From: Massilia varians
GTDB lineage: Bacteria > Pseudomonadota > Gammaproteobacteria > Burkholderiales > Burkholderiaceae_D
Length of the DNA: 64,000 nucleotides
Direction of reading: 5' to 3'
NCBI RefSeq assembly: GCF_027923905.1
Contig: NZ_AP026966.1
Location: 4,713,001-4,777,000 of the forward strand
Shown: positions 25,213-37,114 of the stretch, piece by piece
How the letters are laid out: each line of letters starts with the position of its first letter
Position numbering within the stretch: position 1 is the stretch's first letter
The notes under the pieces: generated by a model
What the model was told of the DNA's origin: nothing
What the model saw: the letters and a program-made list of their open reading frames with translations, nothing else
Database searches by the model: none
Position numbers and translations under genes: made by a program

Positions 25213-26865
25213 TTACAGAAGGGTCTTGCGCAGGTCGGCCAGCACGTCCGCCAGGTAGGCGGCGAAGCGCGCGGCGCCGGCGCCATCGATCACGCGGTGG
25301 TCGTAGGACAGCGACAGCGGCAGCATCAGGCGCGGCTGGAAGGTGGAACCGTCCCACACCGGCTTCATGGCCGACTTCGACAGGCCCAGGATCGCCACTT
25401 CCGGCGCATTGATGATCGGCGTGAAGGCCGTGCCACCGATGCCGCCCAGCGACGAGATGGTGAAGGTCGCGCCCTGCATCGCGCTCGGGCTCAGCTTGCC
25501 GTCGCGTGCCTGTGCGGAGAGCTCGCCCATTTCGACGGCGATCTGCGAGATGGTCTTCTTGTCGGCATCCTTCACGACCGGGACCACCAGGCCGTTCGGG
25601 GTGTCGGCCGCGAAGCCGATGTTGTAGTACTGCTTGACGATCAGGCTGGCGCCGTCTTCCGACAGCGACGAATTAAATTGCGGGAACTTCTTCAGTGCCG
25701 CAACCGAGGCCTTGATCACGAAGGCCAGCATGGTCAGCTTGACGGTCGACTTCTGCTTGGCCAGCGCGGCGTTCGAATCGACGCGGAACTGCTCCAGGTC
25801 GGTGACGTCGGCGTCCTCGAAGTGGGTCACGTGCGGGATCATGACCCAGTTGCGGTGCAGGTTCGGGCCCGAGATCTTCTTGATGCGCGGCAGGGCCACG
25901 GTTTCGGTCGGACCGAACTTCGAGAAGTCCAGCGACGGCCAGGCCAGCACTTCCATGCCGCCGCCCGAACCGGCTTTCGACGGAGCCGCGGCGGTCGGGC
26001 CGGCAGCCATCACGCCCTTGACGAAGTTCTGCACGTCCTGCTGGGTGATGCGGCCTTTCGGGCCGGTGCCCGGCACGCGCGCCAGGTCCACGCCCAGTTC
26101 GCGGGCGAACTTGCGGATCGACGGCGAGGCGTGGGCTTTCGAGCCGGTGACGCCTTGGCTTGGTGCAGCGGCGGCTGCGGCAGGTGCCGGGGCAGCGGCG
26201 GCAGGCGCAGGCGCTGCGGCTGGAGCGGCGGCGGCAGGCGCCGGAGCCGCGGCTGCAGGTGCGGCGGCGGCCGGCGCGCCGCCGGTCGACTCGACCAGCA
26301 GCACCAGCGAACCCTTGGCGACCTTGTCGCCCACCTTGACCTTCAGTTCCTTCACGGTGCCGGCGTGGCTGGACGGGATCTCCATGCTCGCCTTGTCCGA
26401 TTCGACCGTGATCAGGGACTGGTCGACCTTGATCTGGTCGCCCGGCTTGACCATCAGTTCGATGACTTCGACTTCCTTGAAGTCGCCGATGTCCGGCACG
26501 GTGACTTCGACGATACCGCCGGCTGCGGCAGGCGCTGCAGCCGGTGCCGGGGCGGCTTCGGCGGCCGCTGCTGCGGCGGCAGGCGCCGGCGCGGCAGCTT
26601 CAGCGGCGGGCGCGGCGGCCACGCCGCCGGCTTCTTCCAGCAGCAGCACCAGCGAACCTTCGGCGACCTTGTCGCCGACCTTCACTTTGATTTCCTTCAC
26701 GACGCCGGCGTGGCTGGACGGGATTTCCATGCTCGCCTTGTCCGACTCGACCGTGACCAGCGACTGGTCGACCTTGATCGTGTCGCCCGGCTTGACCATC
26801 AGTTCAATGACTTCGACTTCCTTGAAGTCGCCGATATCGGGGACTTTGACTTCCACAATGCTCAT
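25213..26865 (-). CDS. aceF: Pyruvate dehydrogenase E2, dihydrolipoyl acetyltransferase
   Basis: 550 residues. Two lipoyl domains (about 1-78 and 118-195), each with [16 protein letters not shown], are separated by Ala/Pro linkers. The peripheral-subunit-binding domain reads [20 protein letters not shown] then [16 protein letters not shown]. The catalytic domain ends with the active-site block [15 protein letters not shown]. It transfers the acetyl group to CoA and is the core of the cytosolic complex. It lies between aceE (77 bases upstream) and lpdA (ten bases downstream). Confidence 0.97.
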   Translation of the reverse strand: MSIVEVKVPDIGDFKEVEVIELMVKPGDTIKVDQSLVTVESDKASMEIPSSHAGVVKEIKVKVGDKVAEGSLVLLLEEAGGVAAAPAAEAAAPAPAAAAAAAEAAPAPAAAPAAAGGIVEVTVPDIGDFKEVEVIELMVKPGDQIKVDQSLITVESDKASMEIPSSHAGTVKELKVKVGDKVAKGSLVLLVESTGGAPAAAAPAAAAPAPAAAAPAAAPAPAAAAPAPAAAAAAPSQGVTGSKAHASPSIRKFARELGVDLARVPGTGPKGRITQQDVQNFVKGVMAAGPTAAAPSKAGSGGGMEVLAWPSLDFSKFGPTETVALPRIKKISGPNLHRNWVMIPHVTHFEDADVTDLEQFRVDSNAALAKQKSTVKLTMLAFVIKASVAALKKFPQFNSSLSEDGASLIVKQYYNIGFAADTPNGLVVPVVKDADKKTISQIAVEMGELSAQARDGKLSPSAMQGATFTISSLGGIGGTAFTPIINAPEVAILGLSKSAMKPVWDGSTFQPRLMLPLSLSYDHRVIDGAGAARFAAYLADVLADLRKTLL

Positions 26866-26942
26866 AGTGTTAGCTCCAGTTATTCTTTGAGTTAGCGCCT
26901 AAGCCGCCGTCCCGCAGGCGCGGGACGGCAAGCTTCGAGCAT

Positions 26943-29654
<2,712 letters not shown>

Positions 29655-29744
29655 TAATGCGTCTCCTAAGATTTGGCGCCCCGTCCCTGTGAAATGGCTG
29701 GTGGCGTTTGGTGAAATTTCAAATATCTGAAAATAAACTCTTCG

Positions 29745-29773
29745 ATTCTACCAGTGGCCTTTGGCTTTTTCAA
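29745..29773 (-). promoter_or_regulatory. Promoter of the aceE operon
   Basis: On the minus strand TTGAAA (29768-29773) and TAGAAT (29745-29750) are 17 bases apart. Upstream lies an AT-rich stretch with CGCATTATGAAACG, which could bind a regulator. Confidence 0.75.
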
Positions 29774-29826
29774 ATTGCGATATGTCGTTTCATAATGCGG
29801 AATCTCATGTTGCAGATGCACATTTC

Positions 29827-29935
29827 GTAGGGTGGACGGCTTCGCCGTCCGCGCGTTCAACCAGCCCATGAATGGACGCGGCGTGTCTATTTTTCATGTA
29901 TTTGAGCGCGCGGACGGCAGAGCCGTCCACCCTAC
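29827..29935. repeat. REP pair 2 (inverted, BIME-like)
   Basis: Two REP units face each other. The left begins GTAGGGTGGACGGCTTCGCC then GTCCGCGCGTTCAA; the right ends GCGCGGACGGCAGAGCCG then TCCACCCTAC. About 45 bases lie between them. It sits in the divergent region between aceE and folD; the remainder of this 376-base gap holds the aceE promoter and, near 29996-30001, a lone TATAAT that may serve folD. Confidence 0.88.
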
Positions 29936-30030
29936 AGTATCGAATAAATATGACAATGCTTCGCTCAGCGCGGCGCGCGATATGAGGCCGGGCCTTATAA
30001 TTTCATTTTTGCCTAGCCGTGAGCCTACCC

Positions 30031-30939
30031 ATGCCTGCCCAGAACATCGACGGAGTCCTCCTTTCCCAACAACTGCGCGGCGAGATCGCCCAGCGCGCCG
30101 CCAAACTCACCGCCGCCGGCCGACAGCCCGGCCTGGCGGTCATCCTGGTCGGCGAGGACCCGGCGAGCCACGTCTACGTGCGCAACAAGGTCAAGGCCTG
30201 CGGCGACGTCGGCTTCCACTCGGTGCTGGAAAAGTACGACGCCGACCTGAGCGAGCAGGCCCTGCTGGACCGCATCGCGGCCCTCAACGCCGACCCGAGC
30301 ATCCACGGGATCCTGGTCCAGATGCCGCTGCCGAAGCACATCGACCCGAGCAAGGTCATCGAGGCGATCGCCACCAGCAAGGACGTCGACGGCTACTCGG
30401 TGCTGTCGGCCGGCGAACTGGTCGCCAACCTGCCGGGCTTCCGCCCCTGCACCCCGTACGGTTGCATGAAGCTGATCGAGACCACTGGCATCGACCTGCG
30501 CGGCAAGCACGCCGTCGTGATCGGCCGCTCGAACACCGTCGGCAAGCCGATGGCCCTGCTGCTCTTGCAAGCCAACGCCACCGTCACCATCTGCCATAGC
30601 GCGACGCCGGACCTGGGCCTGTACACCCGCCAGGCCGACGTCGTGGTCGCCGCCGTCGGCCGCCGCAATACCCTGACCGCCGACATGGTCAAGCCGGGTG
30701 CGGTCGTGATCGACGTCGGCATGAACCGCGACGACGCCGGCAAGCTGTGCGGCGACGTGGACTATGCCGGCGTACGCGAAGTCGCATCGCACATCACCCC
30801 GGTGCCGGGCGGCGTCGGTCCGATGACGATCACCATGCTGTTGATGAACACCGTGGAGTCCGCGGAACGCGTGCACTCCAGTAGCCAGAACTGCCCCAGC
30901 CAGGCAACGGGAATGGAACCGAAGCCCGGCGTGGCCTGA
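30031..30939 (+). CDS. folD: Methylenetetrahydrofolate dehydrogenase / cyclohydrolase
   Basis: 302 residues. Signature blocks: [20 protein letters not shown] with the catalytic Lys, [34 protein letters not shown] and the NADP-binding [18 protein letters not shown]; the C-terminal [20 protein letters not shown] closes the domain. It interconverts methylene-, methenyl- and formyl-THF in the cytosol for one-carbon supply. The ATG at 30031 ([16 protein letters not shown]) fits FolD proteins; a GTG at 30019 would add four residues. The last 20 residues ([19 protein letters not shown]) are a non-conserved extension. prlC follows 19 bases later. Confidence 0.97.
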   Translation: MPAQNIDGVLLSQQLRGEIAQRAAKLTAAGRQPGLAVILVGEDPASHVYVRNKVKACGDVGFHSVLEKYDADLSEQALLDRIAALNADPSIHGILVQMPLPKHIDPSKVIEAIATSKDVDGYSVLSAGELVANLPGFRPCTPYGCMKLIETTGIDLRGKHAVVIGRSNTVGKPMALLLLQANATVTICHSATPDLGLYTRQADVVVAAVGRRNTLTADMVKPGAVVIDVGMNRDDAGKLCGDVDYAGVREVASHITPVPGGVGPMTITMLLMNTVESAERVHSSSQNCPSQATGMEPKPGVA

Positions 30940-30958
30940 ACCTTTTAAAAGGAACGAC

Positions 30959-33064
30959 ATGACCATCGATACCAGCAATCCCCTCCTCGATTTCTCGGGC
31001 CTGACCCGGTTCGACCTGGTCAAGCCGGAGCACGTGACGCCGGCCATCGAGCAACTCATCAAGGATGCGGCCGAGGTCGTGGCCAAACTGGAAGCGCCCG
31101 GCGGCAGCGTGAGCTGGGACAGCTTCGTGGTGCCGCTCGAGGAAGCCACCGAGCGCCTGGGCCGCGCCTGGGGCGTGGTCAACCACCTGAACCACGTGGC
31201 GGACACGCCCGAGCTGCGCGCCACCTACAACGAAAACCAGCCGAAGGTCATCGAGTTCTGGACCTCGATCGGCCAGAACGAGGCCCTGTTCGCCAAGTAC
31301 AAGCAGCTTCGCGCCAGCAGCGAGTACGACAGCCTGAGCCCTGCGCGCAAGCGCATCGTCGAGAACGCGCTGCGCGACTTCCGCCTGGGCGGCGCCGAAC
31401 TGCCCGAGGATAAGAAGGAACGCTTCGCCGAGATCCAGGAACAGCAGTCCGCGACCTCCACCCGCTTCTCGCAGAACGTGCTGGACGCCACCAACGACTA
31501 CAAGCTGCTGGTCGAGAGCGAAGAAGAACTGTCGGGCATCCCGGACGACGTCAAGGCCGCCGCCCGCGCTTCGGCCGAAAAGGACGGCAAGGCCGGCTGG
31601 CAGTTCAGTCTGCACTTCCCGTCCTATTACCCGGTGCTGCAGTTCTGCGACAACCGCGCCTTGCGCGAAACCATCTACCGCGCGAGCAGCACCAAAGCCT
31701 CGGATGCCGGCACCATGTTCAGCAAGGCCGCCGAGTGGGACAACACCGCCAACATCGTCAAGCTGCTGCAGCTGCGCCATGAAGAGGCCCAGCTGCTGGA
31801 GTACGCCAACTTCGCCGAGGTCTCGCTGGTGCCGAAGATGGCCGAGAGCCCGCAGCACGTGGTCGAGTTCCTCGAAGACCTGGCCAAGCGCGCCCGCCCC
31901 TTCGCCGAGAAGGACCTGGAAGAGCTGCGCGCCTTCGCGCGCGACGAGCTGGGCATCATTGATCTGCAGTCCTGGGACGTCGCCTATGCTTCGGAAAAGC
32001 TGCGCGAGCAGCGCTATGCCTTCTCCGAGAAGGAAGTGAAGGAATACTTCCCGGAGCCGAAGGTCGTACAAGGCCTGTTCACGGTCATCCAGGAGCTGTT
32101 CAACGTGCAGATCAAGGCGGACGAGGCGCCGGTGTGGCATCCGGACGTGCGCTTCTTCCGCATCGAGCGCGACGGCCAGCTGGTCGGCCAGTTCTACCTC
32201 GACCTGTATGCGCGCGAAGGCAAGAACCAGGGCGCCTGGATGGACGACGCGCGCGGCCGCCGCGTGACGATCGGCGGCATCGTGCAGACCCCGATCGCCT
32301 ACCTCACCTGCAACTTCACCCCGCCGGCGGTCGTGGATGGCAAGCAGCAGCCGTCGCTGTTCACGCACGACGAAGTCATCACCCTGTTCCACGAGTTCGG
32401 CCACGGTCTGCACCACATGCTGACCGAAGTCGAGGAGCTGTCGGTGTCGGGCATCTCGGGTGTGGAATGGGATGCGGTGGAGCTGCCGTCGCAGTTCATG
32501 GAAAACTTCTGCTGGGAGTGGGACAAGCTGCAGCAGATGACCGCGCACGTGAAGACCGGCGAGCCGCTGCCGCGCCAGCTGTACGACAAGATGCTGGCGG
32601 CGAAGAACTTCCAGTCCGGGATGATGACGCTGCGCCAGGTCGAGTTCTCGCTGATCGACATGCACCTGCATTACGACTTCGACCCGAAAGCCGAGCGCAC
32701 CGTGCAGCACCTGATCGACGACATCCGCAAGCAGTTCGCGGTAATGATCCCGCCGTCCTTCAACCGCTTCCAGCACTCCTTCGGCCACATCTTCTCGGGC
32801 GGCTATGCGGCCGGCTACTACAGCTACAAGTGGGCCGAGGTGCTGTCCGCCGACGCCTATGCGGCCTTCGAAGAGGCGCTGGAGTCGGGCCAGCTGCAGG
32901 AAACCGGCAAGCGCTTCCAGCAGGAGATCCTGGCGGTGGGCGGTTCGCGTCCGGCGCTGGAATCGTTCCGGGCCTTCCGCGGCCGCGAGCCTTCGATCGA
33001 CGCGCTGCTGCGTCATAGCGGCATGATCCAGGCCGGCACCGCGCAGGGCGGCGCAAGCGCCTGA
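30959..33064 (+). CDS. prlC: Oligopeptidase A (M3 metallopeptidase)
   Basis: 701 residues of the thimet-oligopeptidase family. The zinc site is ITLFHEFGHGLHHMLTEVEE and the conserved following helix reads VEWDAVELPSQFMENFCWEW. The C-terminal FGHIFSGGYAAGYYSYKWAE, with the substrate-binding Tyr/Gly region, is typical. PrlC degrades short peptides and free signal peptides in the cytosol. AAAGGA precedes the ATG; the gene is probably co-transcribed with folD and ends at a terminator-like hairpin. Confidence 0.96.
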   Translation: MTIDTSNPLLDFSGLTRFDLVKPEHVTPAIEQLIKDAAEVVAKLEAPGGSVSWDSFVVPLEEATERLGRAWGVVNHLNHVADTPELRATYNENQPKVIEFWTSIGQNEALFAKYKQLRASSEYDSLSPARKRIVENALRDFRLGGAELPEDKKERFAEIQEQQSATSTRFSQNVLDATNDYKLLVESEEELSGIPDDVKAAARASAEKDGKAGWQFSLHFPSYYPVLQFCDNRALRETIYRASSTKASDAGTMFSKAAEWDNTANIVKLLQLRHEEAQLLEYANFAEVSLVPKMAESPQHVVEFLEDLAKRARPFAEKDLEELRAFARDELGIIDLQSWDVAYASEKLREQRYAFSEKEVKEYFPEPKVVQGLFTVIQELFNVQIKADEAPVWHPDVRFFRIERDGQLVGQFYLDLYAREGKNQGAWMDDARGRRVTIGGIVQTPIAYLTCNFTPPAVVDGKQQPSLFTHDEVITLFHEFGHGLHHMLTEVEELSVSGISGVEWDAVELPSQFMENFCWEWDKLQQMTAHVKTGEPLPRQLYDKMLAAKNFQSGMMTLRQVEFSLIDMHLHYDFDPKAERTVQHLIDDIRKQFAVMIPPSFNRFQHSFGHIFSGGYAAGYYSYKWAEVLSADAYAAFEEALESGQLQETGKRFQQEILAVGGSRPALESFRAFRGREPSIDALLRHSGMIQAGTAQGGASA

Positions 33065-33071
33065 TGCAACC

Positions 33072-33102
33072 GGGGCGGCCGGCAAGCCGCCCCATTCTTT
33101 TA
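33072..33102 (+). terminator. Terminator after prlC
   Basis: GGGGCGGC (33072-33079) pairs with GCCGCCCC (33086-33093) around six bases, followed by ATTCTTTTAT. It lies between prlC and holC, so holC may depend on read-through or on its own promoter. Confidence 0.75.
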
Positions 33103-33110
33103 TCAGCTCC

Positions 33111-33536
33111 ATGACGCGTATCGACTTCCACACCAACATCCCCGACAAGCTGGCCTACGCCTGCCGCCTCGCCCGCAAGGCCTATTCCGCCAAGGCCAGG
33201 GTGGTGCTGCTGGCCGAGGACGCGGCCCAGGCCGAGGCCCTGAACGCCGCGCTGTGGACGGTGTCGAGCACCGATTTCATCCCGCACGTGCCGGCCGGCG
33301 ATCCGCTGGCGGACCAGACGCCGGTCATCGTCACCTTTGATGAGAGCGTGGCATTGCCGCATCATGAGATGCTGGTCAACCTCACCCGCCGCACTCCTGC
33401 GCTACTATCGCAATTCGCGCGCGTGTTCGAGATCATCTCGGTCGACGAGGACGATGCCGCGGCCGGGCGCAAGCGCTACGTCGCCTACAAGAAGCAGAAC
33501 TATCCCCTGACCCACTTTGTCGCAGGACAGTCATGA
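33111..33536 (+). CDS. holC: DNA polymerase III chi subunit
   Basis: 141 residues. The fold is recognisable from the start RIDFHTNIPDKLAYACRLAR KA, from AEALNAALWTVSSTDFIPHV and from PVIVTFDE. The C-terminal YVAYKKQNYPLTHFVAGQ is typical of HolC. Chi joins the clamp loader and contacts SSB in the cytosolic replisome. The ATG at 33111 follows the prlC terminator; its stop overlaps the next small gene by four bases. Confidence 0.92.
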   Translation: MTRIDFHTNIPDKLAYACRLARKAYSAKARVVLLAEDAAQAEALNAALWTVSSTDFIPHVPAGDPLADQTPVIVTFDESVALPHHEMLVNLTRRTPALLSQFARVFEIISVDEDDAAAGRKRYVAYKKQNYPLTHFVAGQS

Positions 33537-33916
33537 GCCAGAACGCCGCGTTCGACCCCAGCATCCCGGTACTGACCGAAGTCGTCGCCGAGCCGGCGGC
33601 GCCTGCGCCTGCGCCTACTCCCGCCGCCGAGCCGGCCGCCGAACAGCTGGAACGCCGCGCCAGCGAGCGCTGGACCGGCGAGGAATGGAGCGTGCTGGAA
33701 CGCCGCGTCACCGAGCGCGTGCTGCAGCAATTGCAGGGCCGGGTCGACTTCGTGCTCGAGCAGCGCGTGCGCGACGCCATGGCCGACGCCATGCAGCGCA
33801 CGCTGGAGAGCTTCACGGCCGACCTGCGCGAAGGGCTGCATGAAGCCTTGGGGGAGATCGTCAGCCAGGCCGTCACCCGCGAGATTGAACACCTCCGTAG
33901 GGTGGACGGCTCGTGA
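33533..33916 (+). CDS. Hypothetical Ala/Pro-rich helical protein with REP-encoded C-terminus
   Basis: 127 residues. Residues 15-45 are Ala/Pro/Glu low complexity (APAPAPTPAAEPAAEQ); the rest is an amphipathic helix (ERRVTERVLQQLQGRVDFVL). It overlaps holC by ATGA and is likely translated with it. The final residues LRRVDGS are encoded by the start of a REP element (from 33897), and the TGA lies inside it, so the original C-terminus was probably altered by the insertion. Similar small proteins follow holC in Burkholderiales. Function unknown. Confidence 0.75.
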   Translation: MSQNAAFDPSIPVLTEVVAEPAAPAPAPTPAAEPAAEQLERRASERWTGEEWSVLERRVTERVLQQLQGRVDFVLEQRVRDAMADAMQRTLESFTADLREGLHEALGEIVSQAVTREIEHLRRVDGS

Positions 33917-33957
33917 ATTGGTCCACTGGACCAATTCACTCCGCGCGTCCAACTCTC
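33897..33957. repeat. REP 3, upstream of the RAYT gene, with internal palindrome
   Basis: It begins GTAGGGTGGACGGCTCG and ends CCGCGCGTCCAACTCTC. Between them the normal inner stem is replaced by a perfect palindrome around GAATTGGTCC / GGACCAATTC. It precedes the RAYT start by 50 bases and is inverted relative to REP 4. Confidence 0.85.
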
Positions 33958-34006
33958 CTTTGATCTGACACACATTGGGGTTTCGGCGCCAACGTAACAT
34001 GCGCCG

Positions 34007-34540
34007 ATGCCCTACTACCGCCGCTCCCTGACCGGCTCGACCTACTTCTTCACGGTCGTCACCCACCGCCGCCGTCCCATCCTGTGCGACGATGCGGTGC
34101 GACTTGCCCTGCGCCACGCCATCGAACGCGTGCGTATCCGCCTGCCATTCACGACCGATGCGATGGTCCTGATGCCGGACCACCTGCATTGCATCTGGAC
34201 GCTTCCCGACGGCGATACCGATTTCTCGTCCCGTTGGTCGCAAATCAAACATCAGGTTTCGTACACCTGCAATCGCTTGTATCCGATGACGCTGTCGCGA
34301 TCCCGCCAACACCGCGGCGCTGGCTCTATCTGGCAACGCCGATTCTGGGAGCACCAGATCCGGGATGAGATCGATATGGAACGGCATGTGGATTACATCC
34401 ATTTCAACCCGGTAAAGCACGGACTGGTAACAGGCGCATCGCAATGGCCGTATTCGACGTTTGAGCGGCATGTGCGTGCCGGAGCGTATACAAGGGATTG
34501 GGGAGGCAATCCAGCATGTGAAGGCATGGAGTTCGAATAA
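34007..34540 (+). CDS. REP-associated tyrosine transposase (RAYT)
   Basis: 177 residues of the Y1/HUH transposase family in the RAYT subgroup. N-terminus: RRSLTGSTYFFTVVTHRRRP. The HUH motif is MVLMPDHLHCIWTLPDGD and the catalytic Tyr lies in MERHVDYIHFNPVKHGLV; WQRRFWEHQIRDE is a third conserved block. RAYTs cut and join single-stranded REP DNA and are single-copy domesticated relatives of IS200 transposases. The gene is flanked by inverted REPs (33897 and 34551), as expected for a REPtron. All catalytic motifs look intact. Its codon use is less GC-skewed than the neighbours, consistent with acquisition. Confidence 0.93.
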   Translation: MPYYRRSLTGSTYFFTVVTHRRRPILCDDAVRLALRHAIERVRIRLPFTTDAMVLMPDHLHCIWTLPDGDTDFSSRWSQIKHQVSYTCNRLYPMTLSRSRQHRGAGSIWQRRFWEHQIRDEIDMERHVDYIHFNPVKHGLVTGASQWPYSTFERHVRAGAYTRDWGGNPACEGMEFE

Positions 34541-34550
34541 GCCTCGCGAC

Positions 34551-34598
34551 AACGCATCCGAGAGTTGAACGCGCGGTCGGCGAAGCCGACCACCCTAC
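34551..34598. repeat. REP 4, downstream of the RAYT gene
   Basis: It reads AACGCATCCGAGAGTTGAAC, then GCGCGGTCGGCGAAGCCGAC and CACCCTAC. Compared with other copies (GGACGGC/GCCGTCC) both stem arms are changed together to GGTCGGC/GCCGACC, a compensatory change that keeps the hairpin. Confidence 0.88.
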
Positions 34599-34661
34599 GT
34601 GCAACATGGTTCACAGGTATCCGCTAAGATTGCAGGCTCTGCAATTCACCAACCGGCCCTC

Positions 34662-36824
34662 GTGAACCGAAAGACCCTCCTCGCCGCGCTTGCGGGCGCA
34701 GGCGTCGCCATTGCCGGCGCCGTCCTCTACTTCACCGACACCATCGAGCGCAGCCCTAGCGCGCTGGCCGTGTTGACGCCCAAGGCGGCCAAGACCCTGC
34801 CCTTCTGGCCGGCGCGCGTCACCACGCTGGCCGGCGACGGCATTCCCGGCGCGGTCGACGGCCCGGCCGCTGCGAGCCGCTTCGACGATCCCTTCGGCGT
34901 CGCCCTCGACCGCCAGGGCAAGCTCTTTGTGGCCGACGCCGGCAACAGCAACCGCATCCGTACCATCGCGCCGGACGGCACGGTCGCCACCTTCGCCGGC
35001 GGCGAGGAAGGCTTCGCCGACGGCAAGGGGACGGCGGCCGCCTTCCACACCCCGTCCGCGCTGGCCTTCGACCACGAGGGCAAGCTGTACGTGGCCGACA
35101 CCGGCAACCATGCGATCCGGAGAATCGAGAAAGACGGCACGGTGACGACGCTGGCCGGCAACGGCACGCGCGGCGAGCTGGATGGCATCGGCCGCGCGGC
35201 ACAGTTCAACGGCCCGGTGGGCCTGGCGGTGGACGATGCCGGCATCGTCTACGTGGCCGACACCTACAACGACCGTATCCGCCGCATTGGCCGCGACGGC
35301 GCGGTGACGACCATCGCCGGCAGCGGCAAGCCGGGCAACGCGGACGGCATGGGAACCGGCGCCAGCTTCGACACCCCGAGCGCCCTCGCGGTAACGGCCA
35401 ATGGCACGCTCTACGTGGCCGACACCGGCAACAACGCGATCCGCCGCATCGACCCCGATGGCACGGTGACGACCATCGCCGCGCCAGGCGAAGCCGAGCG
35501 CCGTCCCGTCCTGCGCCGTCCGGTCGGGCTGGCGCTCACGCGCGACGGCTACCTGTACATCGCCGCCAGTTCGGGCGGCCGGGTCCTGCAGCTCTCGCCG
35601 GAAGGCGAATTGCGTCCGCTCCCGGACGCCGACGTCCCGGCCGCGAGCGACGGCTTCGGTCCCGACGGCACGGTGCAGCTCTACGGCCCGCGCGGCATCG
35701 CCGTCGAGCGCGACGGCAGCCTGGTGGTGGCCGACGCCCAGGCCCACCGCCTGCACCGCCTGGCCAGTGCGCGGGCCGGCGAAGCCGCGCCGGTCCGGCC
35801 GCAGCCGGTGGCGGTCGCGCGCACCGAACCGATGCCCTGGCCGGTCGGCCCGCAGGACGCCGTGCACGAGGTGGTCGGCGTGATGGGCGAAGTACGCGGC
35901 AGCTACAACGGCGACAGCCGCGACCACTTCCACGCCGGCCTCGACGTGCGTGCCGACGTCGGCGCGAAGGTGCTGGCGGTGTTCCCGTCGAAGGTGTCCG
36001 ACCCCTACGCCAACTGGGGCTTCGATTCGCTCAGCGAAGGCATCAGCGTGGGACCGCTGTCCTACATCCACATGCGCGTGGGCCGCGACAGCCGCGGCCG
36101 GCCGCTCGATCCGCGCTTCCAGCTCATGCTGGGCGAACGCGGCAAGGCCGAGCGCGTGCGCGTGCCGCGCGGCACCCGTTTCGCCGTGGGCGATCCGCTC
36201 GGCACCATCAACGCGATGGCCCACGTGCACCTCGACTATTACCAGGGCGGCGCGGTGGTCAATCCGCTCAGCCTTCCCTTTGTCGGCTTCACCGACACGG
36301 TGGCGCCGCGCATCAACAGCATCGCCCTGTTCGACAGCAGCGGAAAACGCCTGCGCCCGCCGACTGGAACGCGCAAGCAGCCGGTACTGGACAAGCGCCT
36401 GCGCGTGCCGCGCTCGCTGGGCGAAGTGAACATCGTTGTCGACGCCTACGACCAGGTGGACGGCAACCTGGCGCGCCGCCGCCTGGGACTGTACAAGCTC
36501 GGCTACCAGCTGCTGCGCGCCGACGGCACGCCCCTGCCGGGCCATGAGCGCCCCCTGATCACCCAGGTCTACGACCGCCTGCCGCGCAACCCGGACGCGG
36601 TCAAGGCCGTGTATGCGCCCAACAGCGGCATCACGGTATACGGCAGCAAGGCCACCCAGTTCGCCTACGCGCTGCACAGCCGCCTGCGCGACGGCGAAGT
36701 CGAGACCGGCAGCTGGCAAGTGGGCGACATGGCGCCGGGCGAGTACATCCTGCGCATCTACGCCGCCGACTACGCCGGCCAGGTGGCGCTGGAAGGAAGG
36801 GATTTGCCGCTGGTGATCGAGTAA
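34662..36824 (+). CDS. NHL beta-propeller fused to an M23-type peptidase-like domain
   Basis: 720 residues from the GTG at 34662, which starts a signal/anchor (VNRKTLLAALAGAGVAIAGA). Six or so NHL repeats follow (for example FGVALDRQGKLFVADAGNSN, LAFDHEGKLYVADTGNHAIR, LAVDDAGIVYVADTYNDRIR, LAVTANGTLYVADTGNNAIR). Then comes an M23/LytM-like fold with HFHAGLDVRADVGAKVLAVF and AHVHLDYY, matching the HxGxD and HxH zinc ligands; the C-terminal 150 residues look like an Ig-type domain. It may read the envelope and bind or cut peptidoglycan; catalysis is not proven. An ATG at 34599 in the same frame is possible but overlaps the REP edge. Confidence 0.8.
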   Translation: MNRKTLLAALAGAGVAIAGAVLYFTDTIERSPSALAVLTPKAAKTLPFWPARVTTLAGDGIPGAVDGPAAASRFDDPFGVALDRQGKLFVADAGNSNRIRTIAPDGTVATFAGGEEGFADGKGTAAAFHTPSALAFDHEGKLYVADTGNHAIRRIEKDGTVTTLAGNGTRGELDGIGRAAQFNGPVGLAVDDAGIVYVADTYNDRIRRIGRDGAVTTIAGSGKPGNADGMGTGASFDTPSALAVTANGTLYVADTGNNAIRRIDPDGTVTTIAAPGEAERRPVLRRPVGLALTRDGYLYIAASSGGRVLQLSPEGELRPLPDADVPAASDGFGPDGTVQLYGPRGIAVERDGSLVVADAQAHRLHRLASARAGEAAPVRPQPVAVARTEPMPWPVGPQDAVHEVVGVMGEVRGSYNGDSRDHFHAGLDVRADVGAKVLAVFPSKVSDPYANWGFDSLSEGISVGPLSYIHMRVGRDSRGRPLDPRFQLMLGERGKAERVRVPRGTRFAVGDPLGTINAMAHVHLDYYQGGAVVNPLSLPFVGFTDTVAPRINSIALFDSSGKRLRPPTGTRKQPVLDKRLRVPRSLGEVNIVVDAYDQVDGNLARRRLGLYKLGYQLLRADGTPLPGHERPLITQVYDRLPRNPDAVKAVYAPNSGITVYGSKATQFAYALHSRLRDGEVETGSWQVGDMAPGEYILRIYAADYAGQVALEGRDLPLVIE

Positions 36825-36871
36825 GCCTCTGCTATAGTTGGCGCACCCCGACAGTCACGAAGGAGCATCGC

Positions 36872-37114
36872 ATGGACGCATCGATGTTGCTGATGGCATT
36901 TTCCGGCGCTTTCGTCGGCACGCATTTCCTCCTGTCGCACCCCTGGCGCCGGCCCCTGGTGAAAGCCATGGGCGACAAGGGTTTCCTCGCGCTGTACTCG
37001 CTCGTCGCCTTCGCCACCCTGGGCGGCATGGCCTGGGCCTCCCCCAGGACCCCGGCCGGTGCGCCGCTCTGGCAGGTCGGCGACGCCCTCTGGGCGCTGG
37101 CGACCATCCCATGA
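36872..37114 (+). pseudogene. Truncated NnrU-family membrane protein
   Basis: 80 residues match only the N-terminal part of NnrU-like proteins: FSGAFVGTHFLLSHPWRRPL, then DKGFLALYSLVAFATLGGMA. Complete members are about 190-230 aa with further TM helices. Here the frame ends at TGA after LWALATIP, overlapping the next ORF as ATGA. A good AAGGAG site precedes the ATG. A deletion fused the 5' end of nnrU to unrelated sequence; NnrU family proteins relate to NO/denitrification or methyltransferase activity, so the remnant is likely inactive. Confidence 0.65.

Noticed and set aside
26160..26640. Ala/Pro-rich repeats in aceF as a DNA repeat element
   Set aside because: They encode the flexible linkers between lipoyl domains, normal for E2 proteins.
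29955..30030. folD promoter at the lone TATAAT near 29996
   Set aside because: No plausible -35 box lies at the right distance, so it is only mentioned in the REP pair 2 entry.
34007..34540. Full IS200/IS605 insertion sequence
   Set aside because: The Y1 protein has the RAYT type of motifs, there is no TnpB, and the flanking repeats are REPs rather than IS200-type subterminal hairpins. I call it RAYT.
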